Position numbers and translations under genes: made by a program. From Oleidesulfovibrio sp964593925 (GTDB lineage: Bacteria; Desulfobacterota; Desulfovibrionia; Desulfovibrionales; Desulfovibrionaceae), in NCBI GenBank assembly GCA_964593925.1, contig CAZQKM010000011.1:1-64000 (forward strand): a stretch of 64,000 bases of DNA, written 5' to 3'. The notes under the pieces were generated by a model that saw only the letters and a program-made list of their open reading frames with translations, was not told where the DNA came from and ran no database searches. Within the stretch, counting starts at the first letter, position 1, and every line of letters begins with the position of its first letter. This document shows positions 53,682-63,428 of this stretch, one piece after another.

Positions 53682-56081
53682 CTACTTTGGAAAGGTTACG
53701 GTAAATGTGGTACCCTGGCCTGGTTCACTGGTGCAAACAATTGTGCCATGTAAATGCTGTATGACAAGATTATAGACGATATGCAGGCCAAGCCCTATCC
53801 CACCCTGTTTCTTGCGTGTGGAAAAAAATGGCTCAAACACTTTGTCGCGTACTTCTTTGTCCATGCCCTTGCCATTGTCCGTAATAGCCAAAATTACATT
53901 CTCGCCCTCTTCATGGGTATCTATGGTGACCGTTCCGTGCTCCATGCCGTCAAAGCCGTGAATAAGCGCATTACTCACAAGATTGGTGACAATCTGCATG
54001 ATGACCCCAGGATCACAATAAATAAAAATATCCTCTTGCCCGGTGATGCTGACTGTATGCGTGGTATGCCGCCAACTGGAACGCAGACTCAAGAGCACTT
54101 CTTCCAGGTAGTTCCGCAGATAAAATGTACGCTGCTGCTCCTCTCCTTGATCAACAGCAACCTGCTTGACACTCTGGATCAACTCTCCCGAACGACGCAA
54201 ATTCACCAACGCCGCACGGGTGGAATCCTTTGCCAACTCCAAAAACTCCTTGAGATCCGAGCGCTTCATTATGTTGTCAGTATACTGCTTTTCAAGCAAA
54301 AGGAGCTTTTCTTCCAAAAAGCCGACACTGGCCATGCACAGGTTCAACGGAGTACCTACCTCATGTGCCACGCCAGCCAGCAAGCCACCCAAGGAAGCCA
54401 TTTTTTCCGCCTCAATCAATTGCGCCTGTGCGGCCTCAAGTGTATCAAATGAGGCCTGCAATTCAGCCGTTCTGGCTCGGACCCGTTCTTCCAGCTTGCG
54501 ATTGAGCCTCCTCAACTTTTTTAAAGCTTTCTGGCGTCCGGTGTCATCCTGCCCAACGAGCAGAAGCCCCATAAATGCTCCCTGCTCATCAAACAGTGCC
54601 TGGCCTGCCCACGAAACCCATGCGGCCTGGCCATTACGACGCAGAACCTGGTATATCCTGTTGCGGGGAACATAAGACTCTCTGGTGGGCCTGAGTATGA
54701 GCCGGGCAAGCTGTTGAGGATTTAAAATATCTTTGGAAATAAGTGTCTCACTTACATACCTGCCCACAAGCTCTTCAGCCGTCCAACCAAAAAATTTTAA
54801 CCCGTACTCATTCATGAAAGCTACTCGCCCATCAGCAGTCATCTGCATAATAATACTACGGGCATACTGCACAAGCTGGCGATATCGCTCTTCTGTAAGG
54901 GCAAGATCTTTTTGCATACCCTTCTGGCGAATGGTGTGGATACGCTCCAGTACAACCATTAAGAGCAGTAAGAAAAGTGTGACTCCTGCAAGCCATATGG
55001 TAAAGTAATAGCGCTCATAAAACGTGGGCTGCTTATTGATGACTTTACACCCCTCCGGCAGATCATCGGGGTTGAGATTATACTGCCTGAGTTTTTCCCA
55101 GTCGAATAAGAACTGCGGCGCATTGCTATGTTGGATAGGCAAGGAGTCGGCAGGAGCCCCAGCCAAAATCTGTAACGCCAACAAAGCAGCCTGCTCGCCA
55201 TGGGTATACCCGTTGGTCACCTCCCCACCTACAGCACCGTGCCCCACGTAAAAGTCAAACAAGGTGTACACCGGCACAGGACTATCTTTTGTCAGAAATG
55301 CGCCTATCTTTTCATATGTGTAATATCTACCGTCTCTGTCAGAAAAGTAGACCCCCAGCAACACGGCCTGATGTGGCTGCAATTCAGCGATTTGCTTATG
55401 CAAATCTTCCAAAGGCAGGTCTTCATTCCACGAAAAATGCACCCTATCCTCAAAGACCTCAAGCTCCTTACTCATGAATTCGGCCCACGAGCGGCCTGTC
55501 TTCAGATAGTCATTGATGACAAAAACTTCACGAACCTGCGGCTGCAAAGCCAGCATGGCTTCCACAGTACCCACAGGAGAATGCCCCCCCAATACTCCGG
55601 TATGGTTACTGATCCCACTTGTAACTACGGCTTTGATGTCATTAACGCCGCAAAAGACAATGGGCACTCCGGGCCACAGGGCAGGACGTTTTTTCCAGGC
55701 AAAGGCCACGGCATTGTCATCCGAAGCAATGATGGCTGAAAAATCTATCCCTGCATATTTTTTGGCCAGCATGGCTTGCAATGCGTCATAGTACTCTTGG
55801 GAGTTCACTCGCTTGGTATCCATATTTTCAATATGGACTATGAGCTTTGGTTCGGAAGCCTCAAGCACCTCCTCCACAGCTCGTGTGATCTCAGCAACCC
55901 AAGACATATTCTGGTTATATGAGTTAAGCAGCAACACGTGCCGGGGCATCAGCTCTGCCACAGCAACAGGTGTGGGGGCAAAAATAGCCACCCCCAAAAA
56001 CGCCACCACATGAACCATGAGGATCATGATCCTGGGCAGACGCGTTATGAAATGTTGCAAGGCATGCAAGCAGTATGGCAT
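53682..56081 (-). CDS. Sensor histidine kinase with periplasmic ABC-type binding domain
   Basis: A 799-residue membrane kinase. After a signal-like helix (residues 19-42) comes a periplasmic domain of the ABC substrate-binding type (about 45-340, HVLLLNSYNQNMSWVAEITR). A membrane helix follows near 365-385 (TIWLAGVTLFLLLLMVVLE), then a PAS domain (about 400-520), a coiled coil, the H box AGVAHEVGTPLNLCMA, the N box NLVSNALIHG and the G boxes DNGKGMD and GGIGLGLHIV. It would sense a small ligand outside the membrane. No response regulator lies next to it. The ribosome site is weak, so the exact start is uncertain. Confidence 0.9.
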   Translation of the reverse strand: MPYCLHALQHFITRLPRIMILMVHVVAFLGVAIFAPTPVAVAELMPRHVLLLNSYNQNMSWVAEITRAVEEVLEASEPKLIVHIENMDTKRVNSQEYYDALQAMLAKKYAGIDFSAIIASDDNAVAFAWKKRPALWPGVPIVFCGVNDIKAVVTSGISNHTGVLGGHSPVGTVEAMLALQPQVREVFVINDYLKTGRSWAEFMSKELEVFEDRVHFSWNEDLPLEDLHKQIAELQPHQAVLLGVYFSDRDGRYYTYEKIGAFLTKDSPVPVYTLFDFYVGHGAVGGEVTNGYTHGEQAALLALQILAGAPADSLPIQHSNAPQFLFDWEKLRQYNLNPDDLPEGCKVINKQPTFYERYYFTIWLAGVTLFLLLLMVVLERIHTIRQKGMQKDLALTEERYRQLVQYARSIIMQMTADGRVAFMNEYGLKFFGWTAEELVGRYVSETLISKDILNPQQLARLILRPTRESYVPRNRIYQVLRRNGQAAWVSWAGQALFDEQGAFMGLLLVGQDDTGRQKALKKLRRLNRKLEERVRARTAELQASFDTLEAAQAQLIEAEKMASLGGLLAGVAHEVGTPLNLCMASVGFLEEKLLLLEKQYTDNIMKRSDLKEFLELAKDSTRAALVNLRRSGELIQSVKQVAVDQGEEQQRTFYLRNYLEEVLLSLRSSWRHTTHTVSITGQEDIFIYCDPGVIMQIVTNLVSNALIHGFDGMEHGTVTIDTHEEGENVILAITDNGKGMDKEVRDKVFEPFFSTRKKQGGIGLGLHIVYNLVIQHLHGTIVCTSEPGQGTTFTVTFPK

Positions 56082-56210
56082 TATAAATATACTTTTTTGC
56101 TTTATTATTAATATTCCATACCAGAATCGTCAATTCTACAAATCCACCAACTTAACCGCACAAGTGTAAAGGCCACAAATCATGGACCACAGTTGATGCA
56201 CCCGGGCTAC

Positions 56211-56891
56211 TTAGCGCGCAATCATGGCACGCAGGATATCTGCACAGCCCTCTGCACTGTGGCTCATTGCATATAGTGCATCCACAAAATGGATAAGCTG
56301 ATAAATATCTTTAAACTCCAGACTAGAGCTATACATATTTGATACTATACGGTTTTTTTCACGAAACACTTCGCGCTGCTGCACCCGGATAGCACGGTAT
56401 GTATTTTTGGTAGCCAGTCTGTCCAGCTTGCCGTCACCATGCAGCAAACCTACAGTAGCTTCCAATGCAGGGCGTAATAAGCCTATGGCAGTGGAAACCT
56501 TGTACAAGAAAAAAATCAGTTCTTTCTGAAACTCTTCTGCAATGGGCATACGACGCATACCCAGCCAGTTAAGTGCTTCCTGCCCCGCGTTAAGAATATT
56601 GTCCTGGCTACGAGTATAATTGATAAATAGTGTTTTATCTACAGCCATAAAAAGTGCACGCGGCAGATGGTTAAGAATATTGCGTTTGATTTTGTCAGCA
56701 TGGTCCTCAACTTCATCCACCTCACGCATCAACATACTAAACTCCTTACAGGAGCCGCCTGTGATGTAACACTCCATGGATTCTTCAATAAGCCCCATGC
56801 CCTTGGCTATCTGCTCATAGTGTTCAATAAGCCCCTGCATAGGAGAATGCTCATGGCGCACAAGTCCAAAAAAAGGCATTTTGATTTTCAT
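56211..56891 (-). CDS. DUF47/PhoU-like phosphate transport accessory protein
   Basis: A 226-residue all-helical protein of the DUF47 (TIGR00153) family, which usually accompanies Pit transporters. Typical parts are PMQGLIEHYEQIAKGMGLIE, VDEVEDHADKIKRNILNHLP and REKNRIVSNMYSSSLEFKDI; the acidic and Asn/Asp residues bind metal in PhoU relatives. It starts 24 bases after the pit stop with GGAG upstream, so the two form an operon. It probably tunes Pit activity in response to phosphate. Confidence 0.9.
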   Translation of the reverse strand: MKIKMPFFGLVRHEHSPMQGLIEHYEQIAKGMGLIEESMECYITGGSCKEFSMLMREVDEVEDHADKIKRNILNHLPRALFMAVDKTLFINYTRSQDNILNAGQEALNWLGMRRMPIAEEFQKELIFFLYKVSTAIGLLRPALEATVGLLHGDGKLDRLATKNTYRAIRVQQREVFREKNRIVSNMYSSSLEFKDIYQLIHFVDALYAMSHSAEGCADILRAMIAR

Positions 56892-56915
56892 ATATTGTCT
56901 CCGCTCATTTGTGTC

Positions 56916-58151
56916 TTATAAAAAAGTCCACCTGAGAATTTGAAAAATAATAATACTGCTAATCGCGGCAATGGGCACAGTAAGCACCCAGTAAAGCACT
57001 ATTTTATACAGAACTCGAAAATCGACAGCAGCAAACCCTCTGGCCAAGCCCACGCCCACTATGGAGCCCACAGCAGCGTGTGTAGACGAAACCGGCATAC
57101 CAAGGTTGGAAGCCATGAGCACAGTAGTGGCCGCGCCAAACTCCACAGAAAACCCTCGGGTATTCGTCAATTTCGTTATCTTATGCCCCACGGTACCCAT
57201 AACTTTATGTCCCAGCAGGGCCACCCCTAGGGCAATGCCCAGCCCGCCCAGAACCAACAACCAGATCGGAACTTCAACCGAAGCTGTCAATGTACGCTCG
57301 CGCGCAATAAGATAGATGGCGGCCACGGGCCCTACAGCGTTGGCCACATCGTTGGCCCCCTGGGACACTGCCACGTAGCACGCTGTACCAACCTGCAAGC
57401 GACGGAACATGTCCTCCACTGCCTCTGGGCCTTCTGCATCCTTGGGTACGATACGCGCAAACAGCATTCGAAAGCCGAGCCAAATCACTACGGTAAGTAT
57501 GGCAGTCAGTAACAGCGCCATGGACCAGTGGAGATCCATATCCTTACCTACAGGTGTTTTGTAAAAAAACGAAAGCATGACCAAGTCAGCCGTGAGTGCC
57601 ACCCAAAAGGGTGCCCAGAAACGAGCTTTTTCGATAATACGTGTTCTGTACAGGATAAATCGGCGGATATGCGAAAAAACGAGAAAAGCAATAATCGCAC
57701 CAAAAAGGGGCGAGATCACCCACGAAAGCGTTACAAAGCCCATGCTGCCCCAGTTTATGACCTCTGGGCCGCCGGCCACAAAGCCAAAGCCCAAAATAGA
57801 CCCCACAATAGAGTGAGTAGAGGACACGGGCAAAGCAGTGAGCGTTGCCACCAAAACCCACAGCGCAGCAGAAAGCAGGGCCGCAAACATACCGATCATC
57901 ATAATACGGGGATCTGTGATCATATCTGCATTGATAATGCCTTTACTAATGGTTTTGGTGACATGTGCGCCAAGAAAAACAGCCCCCACAAAGTTAAGCA
58001 CACCGGCAATCAGGACAGCCTGTTTAACGGTAATGGCCTTGGAGCCCACTGGGGAAGCCATGGAGTTGGCAACGTCATTGGCCCCCAGATTAAAGGCCAT
58101 CATAAACCCTGCACCCACAGAAAAAACAAGAAAAATCGTATATATATCCAT
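56916..58151 (-). CDS. Low-affinity inorganic phosphate transporter (Pit family)
   Basis: A 411-residue inner-membrane carrier that imports metal-phosphate with protons. The two family repeats are AFNLGANDVANSMASPVGSK near residue 25 and VSQGANDVANAVGPVAAIY in the second half, both bearing the GANDVANA motif. PVSSTHSIVGSILGFG and PVSSTHAAVGSIVGVG mirror each other. About ten hydrophobic segments are visible. The start at 58151 (MDIYTIFLV) has AGGA just upstream; the longer open frame is not membrane-like. It is divergent from a PhoR-like kinase gene. Confidence 0.93.
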   Translation of the reverse strand: MDIYTIFLVFSVGAGFMMAFNLGANDVANSMASPVGSKAITVKQAVLIAGVLNFVGAVFLGAHVTKTISKGIINADMITDPRIMMIGMFAALLSAALWVLVATLTALPVSSTHSIVGSILGFGFVAGGPEVINWGSMGFVTLSWVISPLFGAIIAFLVFSHIRRFILYRTRIIEKARFWAPFWVALTADLVMLSFFYKTPVGKDMDLHWSMALLLTAILTVVIWLGFRMLFARIVPKDAEGPEAVEDMFRRLQVGTACYVAVSQGANDVANAVGPVAAIYLIARERTLTASVEVPIWLLVLGGLGIALGVALLGHKVMGTVGHKITKLTNTRGFSVEFGAATTVLMASNLGMPVSSTHAAVGSIVGVGLARGFAAVDFRVLYKIVLYWVLTVPIAAISSIIIFQILRWTFL

Positions 58152-58387
58152 GAATCCTAACTCGCGAGGCAAGGTATTGCCATGCAGAAAAACAGATCTG
58201 CGACTACAGCCGCAAAAAAGGCCTACAACTACGCCGCGCACTGCCGCGCTGCCACAGGCTACTTCTTTTGGTCCACTACTGGGAAAAGAAAATATTGTCA
58301 AAAAACTCTGCCTAGCCTACCAGCAAGGAGACCATGATACTCCGATAGACAGCCATACCATTTTAACACCTGTGAGTACCTTGCAGC

Positions 58388-60199
58388 ATGAAACTCTACT
58401 CCATACGAAACAGGCTGCTCTTGGGCAGCATGGCGCTGTTGCTTTTTACCATTTTTCCTCCACTACTCTACACGAGTAGTACACTACGCGATGACGCTCT
58501 CATGGAATCGCACAAGCAAGCCCGCAAAAATCTCGATATCGCCATGTGGCTCCTGAAAGAACAGACGCCTTTCGAAAATATGCAGGCCATGGACATATGG
58601 ATGACCCGCCTTGCCCAGCATGCGGGAGTGCGTCTTACATATATTGAAAAGGGCGCTGTTATCGCGGACTCCGATGTACCATATACTCAACTGGCCACAC
58701 TGGACGACCATAGAAACAGGCCTGAAGTGATTGCCGCCTTTAGCCGGAAAGAAGGAAAAGAAACCAGATACAGCACGACACTGGGCAAAAATCTGATCTA
58801 CTTGGCTCGCCCGATGTTTCTGCCAGAGCACGGGCTCAACGGGGTGCTACGTATTGCCATACCAGAATCCGCAGTAAGTGGACGCCTGTCTGAACTAAAA
58901 AAAAAGCTGCTGGGTGCTTTTCTGCCTGCGCTTCTTGCCGGACTGATCTTAAGCTATTATACCACACGTCCACTTGTCCGGTCCATCAAAGCCCTCGCCA
59001 CAGCAGCACAAGCCATGGGCCAGGGGGACTACAACCGTCGCATCCATGACTGCCCTGGCTCAGAGTTACGCCCACTGGTAGATGCCCTCAATGACATGGC
59101 AACCGGCATTCGAAAACAAATGACAACCCTGACTGAGCAAAAAGCCAGGTTGGAAGCCATACTGGATGGTATTACAGATGGCGTAATGGTCCTGGATGAA
59201 AAAGGGCATATCCAGTCAATGAACACAGCCCTGACCAGCATGCTGCCACAGCTGGCGAAAATGGAGGGGGCGACCCTACTTGAGGCCACCATGCTGCCCG
59301 ATGTGCACAAAACCATGGGGGCCATGTTACGCGAGGACAACTTGAAAAGCGCTGGCACCTTGGGTACGGGCAAACATACCCATATTGCGCAAATGGAAAA
59401 CGGTACATGGATGGAAATAACGTTGACCTCGTTTACCGACCCTGCCGGCACACGAAAAGTCATATTGTTATTTCATGATATCAGCGAACGAGAGCAACTG
59501 GAAGTCGTACGCCGCGATTTTGTGGCCAATGTATCACATGAGCTTAAAACACCACTGACCAGCATCAAAGGATATGCCGAGTTGCTGCTTGACTCTTTCT
59601 CAAAAGATCCCGCCCAAGCCAATACGTTTCTACATATCATATTAAAAAACGCCAACCATATGAGCAAAATGGTCAATAGCCTACTGGCGTTGGCGCGCTC
59701 ACAGCACCAGCACCAAAAAAGAGCCATGAGCAGTGTGAATATGGCAGACGTAATACGCCAGGTCGTCCAAGAGGTCTCCCCACATGCAGAGAGCGAGAGC
59801 ATTAGCATTGCTATGGAGTTACCGAATGCACCACTGCCGGTTACAGGTGACCCAGACGCCCTTGCAGATATCTTACGCAACCTGCTGGATAATGCCATAA
59901 AATATAGCCAGCAAAACTCGACTGTTGTAGTGAGCGGAAGCACAGCCCGCGGGCAGGTTACGCTATGCGTCAGAGACACGGGGCCGGGTATCCCACAGGC
60001 CGCCCAAGGGCGAATATTCGAACGTTTTTACCGGCTTGACCGTAAAGGCGACATACATAAAAATGGCTCGGCAGGGCTGGGGCTTGCCATTTGCCGTCGC
60101 ATCGTAAAAAGTCACGGCGGAACAATATGGGTTGAAAGCCCCACCTCCCCCACAAAAAACGGAGCTGCATTTTTTGTGGAACTTGCCGTAGCACCGTAA
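58388..60199 (+). CDS. PhoR-like sensor histidine kinase
   Basis: A 603-residue membrane kinase. Transmembrane helix 1 is residues 8-28. A periplasmic domain of about 150 residues follows, then helix 2 near 172-190 (LLGAFLPALLAGLILSYYTT), a HAMP segment, a PAS domain (about 260-370), the H box FVANVSHELKTPLTSIKGYA, the N box LRNLLDNAIKYS and the G boxes DTGPGIP and GSAGLGLAIC. This order matches PhoR/WalK-type kinases. The gene diverges from the pit-DUF47 operon, which hints at phosphate sensing. No response regulator lies within the window. Confidence 0.88.
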   Translation: MKLYSIRNRLLLGSMALLLFTIFPPLLYTSSTLRDDALMESHKQARKNLDIAMWLLKEQTPFENMQAMDIWMTRLAQHAGVRLTYIEKGAVIADSDVPYTQLATLDDHRNRPEVIAAFSRKEGKETRYSTTLGKNLIYLARPMFLPEHGLNGVLRIAIPESAVSGRLSELKKKLLGAFLPALLAGLILSYYTTRPLVRSIKALATAAQAMGQGDYNRRIHDCPGSELRPLVDALNDMATGIRKQMTTLTEQKARLEAILDGITDGVMVLDEKGHIQSMNTALTSMLPQLAKMEGATLLEATMLPDVHKTMGAMLREDNLKSAGTLGTGKHTHIAQMENGTWMEITLTSFTDPAGTRKVILLFHDISEREQLEVVRRDFVANVSHELKTPLTSIKGYAELLLDSFSKDPAQANTFLHIILKNANHMSKMVNSLLALARSQHQHQKRAMSSVNMADVIRQVVQEVSPHAESESISIAMELPNAPLPVTGDPDALADILRNLLDNAIKYSQQNSTVVVSGSTARGQVTLCVRDTGPGIPQAAQGRIFERFYRLDRKGDIHKNGSAGLGLAICRRIVKSHGGTIWVESPTSPTKNGAAFFVELAVAP

Positions 60200-60219
60200 T
60201 CGCATCACCACTTTGTCGC

Positions 60220-60252
60220 CAGCCCCCCCCGGCAAAATATCTCGGGGGGCTG
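60220..60252. terminator. GC-rich hairpin between convergent genes
   Basis: CAGCCCCCC pairs with GGGGGGCTG around a loop of about 15 bases. It lies between the convergent kinase and putA genes. No T run is present on either strand, so it is a likely but imperfect bidirectional terminator. Confidence 0.5.
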
Positions 60253-60264
60253 ACATACTATCTA

Positions 60265-63200
60265 CTAGGCAATCCAGTCGTCATCATCCTCTATGGGCGT
60301 AAAGCCTCGCCGCATGGTATTTTCCGTAACAACTCGCGGCTCCATAAACTGAATCAGATAGTCGGGGCCGCCAGTCTTGGAGCCTACCCCGGATAACTTG
60401 AAGCCGCCAAAGGCCTGCCGCTCGACCAACGCGCCAGTGCACCCTTTGTTTAGGTACAAGTTGCCCACACGGAACTCCCGGCGAGCCTTCTCAAGGTGTT
60501 CCGGGCTACGAGAAAATACCCCACCTGTCAGCGCAAAATGCGTCCCATTGGCTATTTCCAGTGCATTTTCAAAGCTGGAGGCACGCATGACAGCCAGCAC
60601 AGGACCAAAAATTTCTTCCTGTGCGATGCGGTGCTCAGGTCTGATATCCGCAACCACTGTGAGCGGTACATAGCACCCTGTGGCAGGAATATCCTCACGC
60701 AGTACCAATATGCTGCCTTCCTGCTTTGCAAGCTCAATGTATTCATTGACATTTGTCTGTAATGACGCATCTGCAAGGGGCCCCATATAGTACAAAGCAT
60801 CTTCTGCCGGACCAATTTTCACATCATTGCATGCCGCCACCAAGCGTTTGACAAAACGGTCATAGATGGAATCCACCACAATGACTCGTGAGCAAGCAGA
60901 GCACTTTTGCCCCTGAAAACCAAATGCAGAATACACAACTTGGAGCACGGCCTCATCAAGGTCTGCATCATCATCAATAATTACAGCATTTTTGCCGCCC
61001 ATTTCTGCCAACACCCGCTTACAGTGCTGCTGACCAGGCTGCACCTTTGCCGCCTTTTCCTGAATGCGAAGCCCCACCTCCATGGACCCGGTAAAACAGA
61101 TCATACTCACTTTGGGATGCTCCACCAGGTAATCACCCATGATAGAGCTGCGGCCGGGGCAATAATTAAATACACCAGGGGGCAAACCTGCCTCTCGAAA
61201 GACCTCCGTCAGGTTATATCCAATACGAGAAGCAATACCTGAAGGCTTGTAGAGTACCGAATTGCCGGTAACAATGGCTGCTGAAGCCATGCCGATGGAA
61301 ATAGCAAAAGGGAAATTCCATGGTGAAATAACCGCAGTTATCCCCTTGGGCTGGTAAAATAGGTGGTTATGCTCACCAGGAGCACGCCCCATGCGGCGTG
61401 GCTTGTCCAGGCGCAACATCTCGCGGGCGTAATATTCCATAAAGTCAATGCCTTCACCTACATCGTGATAGGCTTGACCCCACTGCTTGCCCACTTCAAG
61501 AATCTGCCATGCCGAAAGCTCAAACGCATTTTTGCGTGCTACTTCTGCGGCCTTGAACAAATAATTGGCGCGGTCTTCTGCCGAAACATCACGCCACAAG
61601 TAAAACGCACGCTCTGCTGCGGCAATGGCGCTGTCTATTTCACCAATACCAGCCTGGCAGACATCTGCCAGCTTTTCTTCGGGGGCGGCAGGGTTGGTTG
61701 TGGAAATAAAATCCTCTGTAACTACCTCCTTGCCATCAATATACAATGGAATAACACCACCAGACTTCTCTCTGATCGCAGCAATCGCACGCGGGAAAGC
61801 GGCACGTTGCTCGGCAATGGTAAAGTCTACCATGGCGTCATTGCGAAAAGTCGACATGCCTTTGGTTTCAGTGGGGGCTGCGGGAGTGACACGCACAGCC
61901 GACTCGCGTGCCAGAGTCTGCTCCGGGTTTTCAAGCAGTCGCGCCATATCGGCGCCATCTGCAAAACTCTGGCGCAAAAAAGATTCGTTGGCCGTATTTT
62001 CAAGTAACCGCCGCACAAGATAGGCCATACCAGGAATAAGTTCGCCATATGGGCAGTAAAGCCGAACCCTACCCGCTACATTCAGCAGACCTTTGCGCAC
62101 GGGCTCGGCCATGCCATAGAGCACCTGGAACTCGTATCTGTCTTCAGGCACACCCAGGTCGCGTGCCAGCTCCATGGTTGCAGAAATTGAGCGGATATTA
62201 TGGGAACCGCAGGCATAGTAACAGATATCATGATTTTCCAGAATAGTGTGGGTCATGCGTTCAAAACACATATCTGACTCGGACTTGTTTACCCATACGG
62301 GAACATCCCAGCCATTTTGCTTGGCCAGCACAGTTTCTGCATCCCAATACGCGCCCTTTACCAAGCGTACAGCAATGGGCAGATTTTCTGTACGCGCCCA
62401 CTGCAACAGTCCGGCAAGGTCCTCTTCTGACTGACGCAGGTATGCCTGCAACACGATGGAAAGATGCGGGTAGTCGCGAAACTCAGGCGCGCTACGCAGG
62501 CACCGATAAAGTTCAAGCGTTATGTCTTTGTACTTCAGCGATTCCATATCAATACACAAAAAACCATTCATTCCAATGACTTTTCTGTATATCGGTACAA
62601 GGCGTTCCAAGATGCCCTGCACAGAATCTTCCATGGCCACAGGCTTGGCCTGTGAGTATAATGCCGAAGGCTTCACAGATACATTGACTTTCGGGCTGCT
62701 GCCCCAGTCCATATTTCTATCGGCTCCCCCCCCCTTGAGCACCGGCCACCCGGCATACTCTCCGGCCAGCACTTCAAGCACTTCAAGATACCCATCACGA
62801 TATGCGTCTGCCTCGTCCTCGCTGACCGTGGCCTCTCCCAAAAGGTCCACCGTAAACGCAAAGCCATCTTTACGCAGCTTGGAGATGGACTTAATGGCTT
62901 CTTTGGCATTTTGGCCAATGATGAACTGTCGTCCCATGCCTTCAATATTGGTACGGATGGTCTTTTCCATCAATATAGCCGTCAGCTTGCCGCCGATACC
63001 CGCTTTGCCTGCGCCCCACTTTAAAACAGCGGGCACATCGTTGTTTTCTGCGGCAAAATATTCACGAATATGACGTGAAAGTGACTCTGAAGTGCTAAGA
63101 TACGGAAAGACGTCGACGAATCGAAAAAGCTGCACCTTGAAATCATCGTTTTTCATGGCCCAGTCCATGACCTTTCCGGTCCACCAGCCCTTGTTGAAAA

Positions 63201-63279
63201 TGGATGGTGCTTCGCCACTGATACTGGCAAAAAATTCTTTGCCCCGTGAAACGATCCTTTCGTCAAGCATGCTTTCCAT
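60265..63279 (-). CDS. putA: Bifunctional proline dehydrogenase/P5C dehydrogenase
   Basis: A 1004-residue enzyme that oxidises proline to glutamate. The FAD-dependent PRODH barrel (about 70-430) has DLLGEATVSEDEADAY, NVSVKPSAL, and RLVKGAYWDAETVLAK. The aldehyde dehydrogenase part (about 480-985) has SPWNFPFAISIGMA, CFTGSMEVG, EMGGKNAVIIDDDADLDEA and the catalytic Cys in GFQGQKCSACSR. No N-terminal ribbon-helix-helix DNA-binding domain is present, so it is not an autorepressor like E. coli PutA. AAGGAGGG precedes the ATG. Confidence 0.96.
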   Translation of the reverse strand: MESMLDERIVSRGKEFFASISGEAPSIFNKGWWTGKVMDWAMKNDDFKVQLFRFVDVFPYLSTSESLSRHIREYFAAENNDVPAVLKWGAGKAGIGGKLTAILMEKTIRTNIEGMGRQFIIGQNAKEAIKSISKLRKDGFAFTVDLLGEATVSEDEADAYRDGYLEVLEVLAGEYAGWPVLKGGGADRNMDWGSSPKVNVSVKPSALYSQAKPVAMEDSVQGILERLVPIYRKVIGMNGFLCIDMESLKYKDITLELYRCLRSAPEFRDYPHLSIVLQAYLRQSEEDLAGLLQWARTENLPIAVRLVKGAYWDAETVLAKQNGWDVPVWVNKSESDMCFERMTHTILENHDICYYACGSHNIRSISATMELARDLGVPEDRYEFQVLYGMAEPVRKGLLNVAGRVRLYCPYGELIPGMAYLVRRLLENTANESFLRQSFADGADMARLLENPEQTLARESAVRVTPAAPTETKGMSTFRNDAMVDFTIAEQRAAFPRAIAAIREKSGGVIPLYIDGKEVVTEDFISTTNPAAPEEKLADVCQAGIGEIDSAIAAAERAFYLWRDVSAEDRANYLFKAAEVARKNAFELSAWQILEVGKQWGQAYHDVGEGIDFMEYYAREMLRLDKPRRMGRAPGEHNHLFYQPKGITAVISPWNFPFAISIGMASAAIVTGNSVLYKPSGIASRIGYNLTEVFREAGLPPGVFNYCPGRSSIMGDYLVEHPKVSMICFTGSMEVGLRIQEKAAKVQPGQQHCKRVLAEMGGKNAVIIDDDADLDEAVLQVVYSAFGFQGQKCSACSRVIVVDSIYDRFVKRLVAACNDVKIGPAEDALYYMGPLADASLQTNVNEYIELAKQEGSILVLREDIPATGCYVPLTVVADIRPEHRIAQEEIFGPVLAVMRASSFENALEIANGTHFALTGGVFSRSPEHLEKARREFRVGNLYLNKGCTGALVERQAFGGFKLSGVGSKTGGPDYLIQFMEPRVVTENTMRRGFTPIEDDDDWIA

Positions 63280-63428
63280 GCATCCCTCCTTGGCGGCAAG
63301 CTATAAGTATGGGGTCGGCGGATGTTCGCCACTATGGCAACAGGCAATACATTCTTCAGGTCAATATAATTCTACGTTCTTGCACAAGGCAAGGCAAGCC
63401 CAAGCCAGGCAGAGGTATGGCAACAGAA

